Source of the DNA: Mytilus californianus
Lineage: Eukaryota > Mollusca > Bivalvia > Mytilida > Mytilidae
DNA: 64,000 bases
NCBI RefSeq assembly: GCF_021869535.1
Contig: NW_026262593.1
Location: 60,286,318-60,350,317 of the forward strand
Reading direction: 5' to 3'
In this document: piece after piece, positions 39,301 to 54,300 of the stretch
Numbering within the stretch: position 1 is the first letter of the stretch
How the letters are laid out: each line of letters begins with the position of its first letter
Notes under the pieces: generated by a model
What the model was told of the DNA's origin: nothing
The model's input: only the letters and a program-made list of their open reading frames with translations
Database searches by the model: none
Translations under genes and position numbers: made by a program

Positions 39301-42300
39301 ATACTTAGACACATTGATTTAGAACCCAGATCCTGCCTACCTTGGTAATTTCCTGATCCAGAGCTGTATTCCTGTTTTCTAAGTCTGTACGTATCTTTGT
39401 TTCTGTCTGTAACTGAGATTCAAGTCTTTCACTAGACGTCTTTGATCTGTTTGTCTCTTGTTCTCTACTAGATAACTCCTATAAATAATGTCATTTTATA
39501 ATTGTTCATATTCTTTTTTCACTTTCATTTTTTCCACAACAAAGAAATTCTTGAATAAGGTCTTTGTAGAAATGTGCTTCAAGTGCAGATTTTACATTGA
39601 TTGCTTGATTTCCTTGTCATATATTTTGTGTGTGTATAATCATTATCAACTATCCTTTTAATTCTGTTGATTTTTATACAGTCGCTTTTCTCTAAAAAGG
39701 TTGTTAGCTGAGGGAATATAACATTATAAAAGGAGTCAATTCTGGTGGAGAGTAAAATTATGCAAAATTTACTGCCATCATATTTAATGTACCTGGTCTC
39801 CCATCAACTATTTTGTATAAGACCATATGGTGACCTCTAGAAAAATGTTTTTTTGTGAACTTGTGTTTATCTTTAGATGTATCGCTGACATTAACCCATC
39901 TCCTTTTTTCAATCCTACACATAAGACAAGTGACCTCTCTTTTACGGTACTTTATTAAGAAATGTACTTCTGTAACAATTAAAAGTTTGAACTTTTATAA
40001 TTGTATATTCAAATGCACTTAAGATTCGTTATTGTGATATTTCTCATTATCGCTATTTTACAAAAATTTCCTTTGATCTTACTGACTGATAATTTCCTTT
40101 CTCTGCGGAGTCGAGTGATATGAAAATTATCGCTAGAAACTAAGGGGGCACGTGCCGTTGCTAATGAAATTGACATGAAATTGACAACGTCGTCATAGGT
40201 AAAATAGCGATCAACAGATTATCATTGGTCATCTCAACTGGATTGCTTTTCTTGCTTTCGCCGTACCGGCTCAAGCGAGAAAATCAATCTCGTTGAGATG
40301 ATCAACGATAATCTATAAATATTGTTCCTTTATTTTTCTTTAATTTCACTGTCAACACAACAAAACCTAAAATTGATTATAAATTTTCTGCATTTTTAAT
40401 TACAGAATCATTTGAATAATTTCTCAATCATTCCGTTGGTTGATATAGTTGAGCTTTTGGTTTTGTCAGGTTTCAAGGACCTCCACTTTTTTTAATTTAC
40501 CTTGGAGTTCGGTATTTTTGTTAATACTTTTTTTGTGCAACATTTCTAGACTCCAGCTGAGTGCTATTCCATTAAAATGTATGTGGGAGGGTAGGAACAG
40601 GGCCTAATCTAGGATTTTGAAGAGGGAGAAGTGACTTCTCCTTCTATGAGAGAGAAGGGAGAAGTGGTCAATTTCTTGGAGAAGTGAGATTCCATTACCG
40701 TTTCGGTTGCATCGTGTTTTCATGCTTATCACTAAGGAAATTGTTTTATATTTAATAAAAGATACTTGCAGTTTTTTCATGTTATTGTACACAATGTATA
40801 TATAGAAAGTTCTTAATAAAAAGGTTTTAGACAATATATAGTTGTTATTTATTTATTGATACCATTGTGTTCTTAGACTAAATAAAATTTGTTGATTGGG
40901 ACATAAGGGAGTAGCCTAGTAATATTATCAAGATTATGATGCATTAAATTCATGTGCATCTGCCTCAATTTATTTTTAAAAGTACAGAAAAAATATGACT
41001 CCCAGTTTACCTGATGAATTTCACATGACTGGGAATTTAATTTATATCACCACTTGTGATTATTTTGTAAAACATTATTGAATGTCCAGGACATTATGTT
41101 AGTTGTAAATTGAGATTATCGTTAAAAATTGTAAGTCTATAAATGAAAAAATCTTTCAATCGCATATTAATTATTCGATAAAGAGTTAATTTCTATCATT
41201 TTTTAAAAATATCATCCATATCAACGAAATGGTCGTGAGAAAAAATCCACTGCTGATCACAAATTATCTGGACGAGTGTCGTACGTTTGCAATCACATTA
41301 TCCATCAGCTGTCTTTCTACCTTTTATATTTCAATTTTTATTCAATCAATATAATAAATCTACCGTGAATTCCCACCCTTTACCTACCGAATAGTAAAAC
41401 TGATCGACTCGTGTAAGTAATAAAAATAAAACAAATCAGCTGAGTGATTACGCAACATCCTCAGATGAAAATTATCGTAAAATGAAAACATAACCAGACG
41501 GTCAGTTTTCCGTTTGAACAGTTTTGAATGTTATATCCGAGGATGTTCAAAGTCGCCGTTGTATTTATTCAATTTGATCGTTGACAGTATTAGTCCTGGG
41601 TCGTTTCGAAAATCTCGATTTTTCCTTGTCAGCCGCCATTTTTTTACCTGTGAGGTTTGTCAATCACAAGTTGTCTCCCTTTTACCTATTTTGATAGCGA
41701 TTTGACTTCGCTATGAAGTCAGTCGTCCGGCGAGATTTAGCGATTTTCTAAATTCTTTGGCGACTTAAATCGTCATTTCGCCGGCAAGAATATGGCCTTG
41801 GTAGGAAGGGACTTTCAAAATATCCTTACAACCAAGAACCATTTTTTAGATAATTTTGCATAATGGTAATAGACGCATACTGAAAAAAGACCCATGACCC
41901 ACATTCAATAATTAAACTTCCCTTCCTACCCTCCCACATAAATTTTAATGGAATAGCCCTGAATTAGAGTTTTACATATTGCTTAGACACCTTTTATATT
42001 TTTGAAGACTGTATGTCGACCTTTAGATGTCTTTTGGTTTTTTGTTTCATTTGGGTTGTTGCCTCACTGATGTATTCACCACAACTCCTCTTATATATTT
42101 CTGTAATAGTTTACCAACTTACGTTACTTTTATCCCTGAGTTGATTTCTAAGATCTTTGTTCTCTTTGTTAGCCAGATCTACCCTTTCCTGGAAATTATC
42201 TATCTCCTTTTTGTGGTAATTTTTTACTTCCGCCAGCTCAGTCTCCAATCTGGCAATAGTACTTTCATATTTTGCCTAAAACAAAAATTTGTAACTGCAG

Positions 42301-45300
42301 TCATGCCTATCCAGTTTCGAAAATTCATCTAAAAGAACTTATATATCTGAGATAAAATACTTTTTCTGTGGTGGTTGTTTCTTTTATTGTCACAAACAGA
42401 CGCTAATCTGGCTTTTACAACAATCATTTATCAGCTATGTCGTATCTAATAGGGAACCTGTACACTTAAAAACAGGTATTCTCCCAAAAAAAACCCTTTA
42501 AAGGCAATACTGAAGTTCCCAAAACAAGGCTTTCTGAATATGTTACATTAGCTCTAATGTAAAGATAAGTCTTCAGTTGAACTTGCCAGCACTCAATTAA
42601 CATCTTCCAAGAAGCTTTTCTGTCATGTATGGTAGTTTTAAGTGGAAGATGGAAAAGTCAAAAGTTTACAAGACATCTGACAAGCAGTCACCACATATAA
42701 ACGGTACTAGCCTTTAAAAAGGTAAAAAAAAAATGAAAAATTAGTATATGTGTTGATGCAAATTTTAGTTCTTTTGTCCTCTTAAGGAAAACCATAACAG
42801 AAAATACATCAGCAGTGATTAAAGTTCAATTCCCTTTTGAACGAAGAAATTAATATCATATTACCAAGTTAATGGACAGTATAATGAATGTAAAGCAAAC
42901 TATTTCAGACTTATTCCTTTGAAGATTTAACACCAAAACATGTAGGTGCTGTTTTGTAATGACTTTCTCCAAATATTTTCATACACATCTTGGAACAAAA
43001 AATTCAGAAAGTTTCAAATTCTTTAACTGAAACGTTATGTGTAATAGTAAAGATAAAAAGATTTCCTTACAGCATTTCCTATTGCATCAGCTTCTAACTT
43101 CATGGTGTATGTCTGTTTCTTCTGAAGGTCATCCCGAAGTTGTCTAACCTGATGAGTGGCCTCTTCTAAATCTTTTTCCATCTGATTCAAATGACGATGA
43201 TTTTGGTAGTTTTTGTCTACAAAAAGAAATCCATTATATAATTTTTTTCTATTACAACTTAATTCCTATATTTATTGTTAATCTTTCAAACAATTTTAGT
43301 TCCTGAAAAATTTTCATAAATATTTAGTTCTTTGACAAACTGATTTTCTGTAATCCTTTCATCGTAATATGTATTGTCGGCAGATAATTGCAACATTTAA
43401 CTGAGATCGAATAAAATTATCCCAATCATATATTATTGTACAGAGTTATACCATGTTTCTACTTGTAGCTTTCTTGATGTTTGTGTGTATATGATCTTCA
43501 TGCACTACATGAATAATGTAAATGATTTGATGAAGATACAATTTGCTTTATATATAGGAAAGGTAATGCCCTTGTACAATATTAACAGCGCCTGATGAAA
43601 ATGATGCTGCCTGACTGGTTTCTGTCCTTTACTGACCTTCTTCAGAGGTATGAATAATGAAAATGATTTGATGAATATACTTTTTGATGTCTGGTCACTT
43701 TTTGCCATTTTATATACTTTCAAGCATTACTGATTATTTCTCTTCTATGAAGTTTGCCTATAGGACTATCCAAAAAACACAATAGTACCTGTACTTCTTT
43801 GTCTTTCTCTTTTATATTGATCTTCTGAATGCTTCACTTGATTTAATGTGTCTGAAAGCTAAAAATTAAAATACATACATATTAAATTACTGTAAATTCA
43901 GAAATTATTGCGAGGTTTTTATTAATGCGAATAATGCGACTGGGTGAATATCGCAATAATAAGAACTCGCATTCTGATATCTGATTCATGTATCTGTATA
44001 CAGATTTTCCTGCAATTGCAATAATTAATCTCGCATTTTTGTCCATTCTTCAAAAATCGCAATAATAAATGCGCGCAATAATTTCTGAATTTACAGTATT
44101 GCAATTTTCTAAATGTTTCAATTGATTTAATGTGTCTGAAAGCTAAAAAAAAAAATACATACAGATTAAACTATTACAATTTTCTAAATGTTTCACTTGA
44201 TTTAATGTGTCTGAAAGCTAAGAATTCATATAAATTTTTAACTTATTATAATCATCTCAATTTCGTTTTTTTTACATTCAAAAGATTAGACATTAAAATG
44301 TTCATAATATAAAGAGATGTAGTACATGTTTGAACCTAAAATAAAGATACTATGCAATGTTTCTTAGAGCTTAAATTTTACAATTTCTAGGCTCAAACCT
44401 GTCAGCAAGGTTTTATGTATACTCTTACAGGCTTGACAGTGAGCTATAGTTGCTTACATGCATGTCATTTTTGCTCATTGGCAGACTCTGGTGAATATTT
44501 GCTCATTGGCAGACTCTGGTGAATATTTGCTCATTGGCAGACTCTGGTGGATATTTGCTCATTGGCAGACTCGGTTGAATATTTGCTCATTGGCAGACTC
44601 TGGTGAATATTTGCTCATTGGCAGACTCGGGTGAATATTTGCTCATTGGCAGACTCTGGTGAATATTTGCTCATTGGCAGACTCTGGTGAATATTTGCTC
44701 ATTGGCAGACTCTGGTGAATATTTGCTCATTGGCAGACTCTGGTGGATATTTGCTCATTGGCAGACTCGGTTGAATATTTGCTCATTGGCAGACTCGGGT
44801 GAATATTTGCTCATTGGCAGACTCGGGTGAATATTTGCTCATTGGCAGACTCTGGTGAATATTTGCTCATTGGCAGACTCTGGTGAATATTTGCTCATTG
44901 GCAATCATTCCAAATGACCTTATTTAAATAATTACCCTATGTATCATTTTATTTTAATTTTAAACCTAGCTGTATTTGTAAACTTGCCCAAACCTTAAAC
45001 TAAACTATAGGGTTCACAAAAGTATAACAAGTCAGATAATTCAGTATTTCATATGAGTTTCTCCAAGTAGTAATTGTCCCCCTTCACTCAATCATACAAT
45101 ACCTACCTTAGCAGCTAGCTCTCTGTTGTCAATCTCCAACTGTTTGGTTAATTCCTCTATAGAGTGAATTCTATCCATATGTCGCTGTCTTTCTTCCCCA
45201 CTGTACTTTGCCGAAATTCTCAAATGTTCTAATTCTCTCAGTGCAGAAGAAAGTTCACGCCTGACTGATTCTAGTTCACTTAATGTTTTTTCATTTGTAT

Positions 45301-48300
45301 GAAGTGTTTCTTTTAGAGATCGGTTTTCACGATCTAACATTAATTTTTCTTTCGATGTTTGATCTAATTTAGTGTTTGCTTCAGTTAGCCTTGTCTTCAT
45401 TGATTCAATCTGTTTCTCAAGATTCTGAAAATAAAGTGAGCCATTGTAAATCTTGAGCATAAAAGTTATTGATGTAGATTCATTATGCCTATAGATTTGT
45501 TATAGTAATAAAGGTTGTTGAAAGAGTTAATTGATGTCTAAATCTGGCAACCCATTCACTAACTTAACATTGAGTCTGATATGTAAACTCAGCCTCTTAT
45601 AGCTGACTATACATTATGGGTTTTGCTTCTTTTTTGAAGGATATTCTGTGACTGTTTAAGTTGGATATTGTCTCATTGGAAATCGTACCACATCTTATTT
45701 TATATTTAACTGAAAAGTTTACAAGTACCAAAAACAGTCTTTGGATGTCTTTCTGTTTATCTTATGTATGGTTGCTGTCTTATTGACATATTACTTACAC
45801 CTCCTATTATTGTAAACATAAATATGTCATGTTTTGTTATTTTCGCAATTTCAATTTCAAACTTTTCATAGAGGGTTCAATTCCTGCATTAACTATAAGT
45901 TTCCTTTTCACCTCAATGAATCAACTTTCTACAAACCATTTGTTTATGGGATCTTTTTGCACAATATACATGATAACCTAATAAGTGAAATAACCTATGG
46001 TGAAAATTTCCCAGTTTACAGTATTTATATTTTTTTTAATTTGACATATTTAAAGTGTTTGAATACTGTAAATTCAGAAATCATTGCGAGGTTTTTATTA
46101 ATGCGAATAATGCGACTGTGTGAGTATCGCAATAATAAGAACTCGCATTCTGATATCTGATGCATATATCTGTATGCAGCTTATCCTGAAATCGCAATAA
46201 TTAATCTCGCATTTATTTCCATTCTTCAAAAATCGCAATAATAAATGCACGCAATAATTTCTGAATTTACAGTACACTGTTTAAAGTCATTTTATAAGGC
46301 CCCAAAAAGCTCATGAGTAGCCAATACTGTGAAATAAAACACCTACCTGAATAAATAAATGCATGTATGTATACATACTTTAAAATTACCCCTTTCAACA
46401 AAAATGGAATATCAATAATTTAACATATTGTACTTCAACTTGTAAAGAATGGTGAAGCATGTCTTGGAGTCTTGTCGTGTTAATTTTCATCATTATCAAC
46501 ACATACTGTATTTAGCAGTTTTAAAATACTTGTAAATTTATACTAAAATAAGTCACCAACCCTATTCATGGTAATTCACTTTAAAATAAAGTAATAATCC
46601 ACTTATGAAACTTACGTCAACTTTTTGAGTTTCTATTCTATGGGTAGCTGCAGACATTTCTGCCTGAGGCTGCATATGAACACTTTGGTGTTTTTCAGCT
46701 GATAAATGCTCTTCCAGTTGGACTTTAGCTGCCTTGGTTTCTTGTATTTCCTAAAAAACAAAATTCATTATTTACTTGAAATTATGAAATCCTTTTTCCA
46801 TATATTAATTTTGATTCAAATACAATCCAAACTGGTTATTTCAGCTTGATCCAAACTGGTTATTTTAGCTAATATTATACATTAGATACTAAAACCCTAT
46901 TGCTTCTTTCATTAGGTTACTGAATACTATTTGTGTTATCTCTTATGACTCACTCATTATTGCTGTGTTTAATAAAATATTTGTTTTGTCTTCATGCAAT
47001 TTCAGGTGGTTGGTATTGTAAATAGAGAATTTCATATGGCTTTTTCAATAGCACACACATATCAACCCAAGGCACCAATTTAATTCCTCGAGCAGAGCTC
47101 TTTGAGTTTATATTGAGGGTTGATATGGTGTGTGCTATTGAAAAATACACTTTATTATAAACCTTGAGTAGATGTTTTTCATGTGACATGACGTAATACA
47201 GATAAGAGGTTTGATAAAGCCTTGCAACCGTGACTGATATCGATTACATGACGTCATACAGATTGGAGGTTTAATAAAGCCTTTGCAATGGTGACTGATA
47301 GAGTTATTATCACTGATAGCTGATGCAACATTATTGCCATTGATTGCATTACACATACAATTTACTTGTATTTACTAATAGGTATATAACAAATAATGCT
47401 ATTAAATGGAAGAAACCAGTTCTTACGCTCATCAAAATTGAAATTGGAGCTTTACTTCAAAATTTTGAGTAATCAAACACCCCCTGTGGAAAGAGAGCTA
47501 GATTTTTAATACCCTGTAAATTTACTTTTTCGTAGTGTATCTATTGTCATGAATATTGAACTAGTTAACTTTTGGGGAAAAAAATACATACGAATATAAA
47601 AGGAAAATTGCATATAAAAACCACAAATTCTTCAGCAATCCCTGGGAAAATAAGTACACAGGAAAAAAGTTAATATACAGTAACTAGCAAAATAACATAT
47701 TCATATCAAACAAGTGAAACTGCGAGCTACTGCTCACTGATGATACCCCCAGCCCAAATATGCATTTGTTGTTGAGTGATGAATCTGAAAACGTATCACA
47801 CGGTATAGCTGACTTATATAAACCCTGAAACCAAATTTCAGAAATCCTTATGATGTAGTTCCTGAGAAAGATGTGACGAAAAATATTCATGGGATGGAAG
47901 GACGGACGGACAGAGGTAAAACAGTATACCCCCACTTTTTTAAAGCAGGGGTATAATTAAGGATGCATGTCAACCAAAAGTCAATTTATAAATCATCAAA
48001 CAAGTACTGTATTGTAATAGCTACCTTCTGAAAGTCTTCTTTGACAGATTTCAATTCTTGTTCGTATTTTTGTTGAACAGATTTGAATTCTGACTCATGT
48101 TTTTCTTGCAATGCCTGTACTTCAGCGTCATTCTCTTCCTGAATGGCCTGTAACTCATCCTGAGCTTGAAACAAATCATCCTGAAGTTCCTTTACACGAC
48201 TCTCTAAAGAATTAATCTGAAAGAATATTATAAAGAATGAAATTTGAAATGAAATTCTTTGTGACATCTGAAACAAAATCACATGATTACTTCTGAAATA

Positions 48301-51300
48301 ATTTTTTGCTAATTATTTTTCAGACTGTTTTCCATCAATTTTCAAGTACTTGAGTGTAATTGCTGAAGATGATGTTACAAATAGAAGTATGACCAAACTG
48401 CAAAAATGCTTTCTGTTAAGTATCCTTTTTAACAAATGAAAAATAATGACTTTATAATAATAACAAGCATTCTGTGAGTATTGCATGGCAATACATAGTC
48501 CCCTAACGGTTAAAAATTCATTGTAATGGAGCAAACTACCACTAAATTCTTCAAACAATTTATTAAAGAAAAGGAAAAAAATCCAACTTGTCATTTATCT
48601 TAATACAATGTCTTTTACAAATCTTTTTTTAAAAAAATGAGTTATTTCCCTTTGAACAGAAATCTAGTAATTAATAAGTATTTCATCAAAAGTTTAATTC
48701 TAGGGAAAGGGCTTTAACTGAACAAGGAGAAAAGCTAAAATCATGAAAATCGAACTTGACCTGTAACTTGTCATGATAAAGCAATACACCAAATATCAAA
48801 TCAATATCTTAAGCATGAAGAAAAAAAGTCTGGAAAACTGATTTGCCGGACTGACGGATGGACAGACTGACGGATGGACAGACAGACGGACAGAGTGCAA
48901 ACCTACAGTCCCCTTCGACTTCGTCGGTAGGGAACTAAAAAAACCCCACTTCATGTGATTTCATTTGATTGTTGGTGTTTAATGCCACTTTCAGCACTAC
49001 TTTGGCTGTATCATCGCGGTCAGTGGTTTTAAGGTGCATGACTGATTGATTGATTGGTGATTGCTTTACGCCGCATCAGCACAAAAAGGCTATATTACGA
49101 CAATTTGGTGGATGAAGCCAGAGTATGTGGAGAACCATCAGCCTTTGGCAAGAAAACAAGTTTTATCTGATATCATTAAAAAACATAACTGACAGATTAA
49201 GTCACAATAATGATATTGATATTAGATAACAAAGAATACCTTATTTAGCAACTGTTGCTGTGTATTTTCATGTTCAATTCTCTGATTTTCATAAATTTCA
49301 TCCAATTCCTGAATTGTTTTCTCTAATTTTGATTTTCCTTTTTGTTCACTTTCTAACTGAAATCGTGTATCTTCTAACTCTGTCCGAACAGCTTCTAAAT
49401 CATCTAATTCTCTCTCTAAGTCCTCAATCTGTCTTTCACGATCTGATAATTTCCTATCAACACTTCCTTTCATTGTTAATTGATGTTCTAAATCTTTGAC
49501 ACACACTTCTAAACGTTTTAATTCCAAAGCTTTCGTTTCAAAAACACTACTGCTTTGTGAGGTTTCCTCTAGCTGTTTTTGTAAACTTTGAACTTTATTT
49601 TGAAGTTCTGAACACTTTTTAACTTCCTGTTCATGAGCAGATTTAGATTTATGTAATTCAGTCAATGAAAGTTGTAATTTGGCCATTAAGTCCTGAGTGT
49701 CTTTTTCTTGTCTGAAAACACATAAATTTGATATATTATTTCAAATGTACATATATTATTGAAATGATATTAAAAATAAACTAATAATCATATGGTATGG
49801 GTTTTGCTCATTGTTGTAGGCTTTACGGTTACCTATACTGGTTAATTCTACGTCGTTTTGTCTGTGGTGGAGAGTTGTCTCATTGGCAATCATACCACAT
49901 CCTCTTATTTTTGTAATCAATAATTCTTTTAACTACAGATCCCAAGGACTTATGACATATCTAATGATTTCAATAATGACTCCTTTTCCTGTTTTTTTTT
50001 TTTGTACAGAGCTATCCTGGGAGATACAATTGTTTCTGTACTTAAACAAATTAAAGATCTTTTTTTAGATTATATACAGATGTTGATGGCTGAGTTCCAA
50101 TTGTCGTAACCACAATCCATTCCTCTGTTTATCAAATTTGACATAAAAAAATTAGACTTATCACTAAATTTGTACTTACATGACATTACGATGGGTGTCA
50201 CATGTAGAGCAGGATCTGCTTACCCTTCTGGAGCACCTGGAATCACCCTCTTTTTTTATGGAATTCATGTTGCTCAGTCTTTAGTTTTTTATGCTGTGTT
50301 TTGTAGACTGTCTTTTTGTGATTTTTAAAAAAATTTTGCCATGGCATTGTCAGTTTGTCTTGGAATTATAGGGGCCTCGGTGGCCCAGTGGTCTAAGTAG
50401 TTACTACTGTAATCACTAGCCAGTCAACACTGAGGTTGTGAGTTCGAACCCCGCTTGTGCGGGTGCACTCGACTCCAATCTTAATTGACTAGGATTTTCA
50501 GTTTTCCTATTGAAGGTCAGTGGTTTTCTCCGGGCACTCCGGCTTCCTCCACCAATAAAAACTGGCCGCCACGAAATAGCCCAAAAGCGGTGCTTAAAAG
50601 TGGCGTTAAAACACCAAAAATCAAAAATCAATCTTGGACTTATGAGTTTGAATATTCCTGTTATCTTGTACATACTATCAGATTGATTGATTGATTATTG
50701 GTTGCTTAATGTCCAGTGGCAAATATGTCATGCATGTTCAGGACATCATACTATCAGAAGTATATTATCAGTAGTGATAAACTTTTATTGTTCAGACTAT
50801 TAAAGTAATGTTTACTAAAACTTACTTATGCTTTAATTCTACATTATTCCTTTCCAATTCCTCCTAAAAATTAAAAAAAATACTTAGTAAACTTTTCTCA
50901 CAGTCCAGTAACAGTCATATATTTTTCTTTTCATTGTTTTAATGGACAAAAATCTATCATTTAAAATAGATATGAATGATAGGAGACAAACATCAATGAG
51001 ATAACAAGCGATCTATTCAGCGAGGTCATTTGTAAATAATTTTCACAGATTGTTTTTATGTTGTACTGTTACACTGTTGTCCCAGGTTAAAGGCAGGATT
51101 GAGTGCTCACAAACATGTTTGACCCCGCCACATTCTTTATGTGCTTGCTCAAAGCCAGGAGACTGTAATTCAATGGTTGTTGTTGGTTCATGTTTGTCAA
51201 ATTTGTTTTTTGTAAATTCTATTGTTATAAATAAGGCTGTTTATTTTCTCGTTTGAATTGTTTCACATCTTTCATGACAGTACCTCTTATAGCTGACTAT

Positions 51301-54300
51301 ACGGTATGGGTTTTTCTCATGGTGAAGGCCAAACAGTAACCTACAACTGCTTATATTTTCATCACTTGTACTTTGGTGGATAGTTGTCTCATAAACAATC
51401 ATACAACATCTCCTTATTTTTTTAATAAAGGTGTGAAGTTAATCTTAATTTTGAATGAACTAAATACTTTCAAGCTTTTGATGAGAATATAAAAGGAGAT
51501 GTGGGGTGCAATAAAAAGTTCCTTTCTGATCTCGACCATACCCATGATGTTTATATCTTAAAAAGCTCTACATGTGATCACATCCATAAAAGATCTAAAT
51601 ATCAAACATACAATTTTATCTTGTAATTCTTTTTCCTGTTCTGTTTTTGTTTGAATCTCTTCTTTAAGTGATGCAACTTCTTTCTGTAGTTTCTGAATCT
51701 GGTCTTTTAAATGACCTGTAATTATCTGAAAAAAAAAGAAAAGAAAAGGGATGACACAAATTTCTAAAAGATTTGCATATGAAATGGTGCACTTTTGCCA
51801 GCATCTTTATTAATTATTATCAAAGATGTGTCAACAGACAAATTATTCTTTTTTCATCAATGTTTTTCGGTTTATGTTGAATGATTGATTGATTGATTGT
51901 TGGTGTACCATTTTAACCCTTCTTTCAGCACTATTGGCTACATTGTGGCGGCCAGTTTTTATCGGCAGTGGAAGCCATTTTGCCAGGGGAGAACCACTGA
52001 CCTTCAGCAGGAAAACTGGTCATCCTAAACAATTAAGATAGTAGTCGAACACAACCGGCATGTCCAGGGTTCCAACTCACAACCTAAGTGTTGACATGCT
52101 AGTGATTGCTGTAGATGAACTACTTAGACCACTTGGCCACTGAGACCGGTCTCTGTTAAATCTTTGAACTACAATTTAAACAAATATCTTACTTCTTGTT
52201 TAGCTTGTTCTTGACCTTCGTTTTTCACTCGATCAAGTTCATGGTTCATTACTTCCATTTTATTTAACAAATCTTTATTTTCCTTTGATAACTTTTCTGT
52301 ACTTCCATCTAATTCTTCTTTCTTGTTTTGCAATTCCTCCAACTCTAAGGTTGCAGAATCTAATAGTTTCAAGGTCATTGACAGTTCATCTTGTTGCTCG
52401 ATGTATTTCACCTCTTTTGATTTAGATTTTTCAACTTCCCTTTTTAAAGTATCTAGTTCAGACGACAATTCTAATTCACTTTTCGTTAAAGTCAAAGTTT
52501 TATTGGATAAATCATCTTTTTCAGAACTTAGTTCGTAATAGTCTTGTTTCACTTGTTCAAGTTCATCCGTCAAACTTTTCTTTTCTTTGTTAAGAACTTC
52601 AATGATATCCTACAAAATGAAATTGATGTCATATGAGTATTGGTTTCCCAGATATTTTATTTGTTGGTACCTTCAATATCATTAATATCTTGATTAGTCC
52701 TGTTGACTTAAATATGTGTAAATAAAATATTTTACAAATTTGAGAAAATAGGAAATCATCTGACAATGCATTATCAAAACTATTTTCTGATTCTTGATAA
52801 AATAATACAAATTATTTTACAAGGATGAGTTATTTACAAACATAATTATTACAATGACTTTTTATAATATTTTTTCAACATGTCATTTGCAGTTCATATA
52901 CAAACTCCAACAAATATTAATTAAGATTTCAACAACAATTTAAAAGGAAAGACTTCCTCCAGAAATACAATTTCCGTGCATTTATCAATGTTTTGAATAC
53001 CTTTTATTGAATTAAAAATTTTTTTGACCAGTTGCAAGAAAATATGTTTATGGTTGAATCTTTTCCACAGTTAACATAATATTAAATCTGAAAATAGTTG
53101 TTTCTTAGTTTTTTTGTAGAGATTTTAAGAGAATATAAGACATTAACATATTTGCTCCACCACATTCTGAAGGTAAAGACAGAAAATGGATGTGTTCTGA
53201 AAGAGAAAACCTATAGGTGTTTTTACATAGAATTTAGTGTCATGATAGAAATAATAATCATAAAAACAAAACAAAACAAAAAGACTGTTTGAGAAAAAGT
53301 ACCGTTTATTTCTAGACCATTTGTTTTTCCTTAAAATGATAAGGGCAATTCTTTGCACATAAAAGTTTAGTTAAAAAAATACTTCACACTGGCATTACAT
53401 CGTTATAAATAATTTCAATAATCATGAACTTAAAAATACTAAAACTGAAGTATGCAATATCATTTTTTTTGTCAAGCATAAAAGTAAAATAACCATTTGT
53501 ACAGCAACGACTGCATCCAGATTTGAAACCAACAGTTTTTACATTGCAACATTTTTTTGGTAATCATATTTTAAATCTGCAATCCAATTTATAGGAGTGT
53601 TAAGTGCTCCCTTGTAGAAAATATTCAGCAAAATGATATCTGTTAGGATTATTAAATATAATAACTACATAAATTCTGTCAGATCCTAGAAATTAATTGA
53701 CATTCTTCACATGCAAGATTTATTAAGTTTCACTGGTTTTTTTTTAACTTATTAATGAATACGTTAATTTCATGATATTTAAAAACAAAAAAAATAATCA
53801 AATATTTGCTGCATACATCTGAGATTTTATTTATCATATTGTTTAGAGAAGAAGTGATCTATTCTAATTTTAGTGATAGTTCTATGTGTAGAGTTTACCT
53901 GTTTTTCCTATAATATAAATTGATTAATAAGTATAATTCCCAACCAAATTAACACTTAAGTGATGTTGCTGAATTTTCAAGATGATGATGGTGGATGGCT
54001 TTTTAATGTTCAGTGACAAATGAATTGCATATCATGTATACAGGATGAATACATTGTAATGTGATAAGAATATAAACCCTGCTTTATTCTAGACCAACAT
54101 GCTGAGCAGGTCTTGTATCATGCTAGTTTACAAGGTAACAATCTGCAGGACCAACATGCTGAGCAGGTCTTGTATCATGCTAGTTTACAAGGTAACAATC
54201 TGCAGGACCAACATGCTGAGCAGGTCTTGTATCATGCTAGTTTACAAGGTAACAATCTGCAGGACCAACATGCTGAGCAGGTCTTGTATCATGCTAGTTT

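Noticed and set aside
41514-41705. 63-codon frame in the GC-richer part of the TIR-bounded element
   Set aside because: Short, no domain, no transposase motif; kept only as part of the element description.
44471-44903. CRISPR-like repeat array
   Set aside because: Units are contiguous without unique spacers and the genome is eukaryotic; it is a minisatellite.
50368-50450. tRNA gene
   Set aside because: A and B boxes are present but the cloverleaf is not complete and the sequence continues into a SINE core; it is the head of a SINE.
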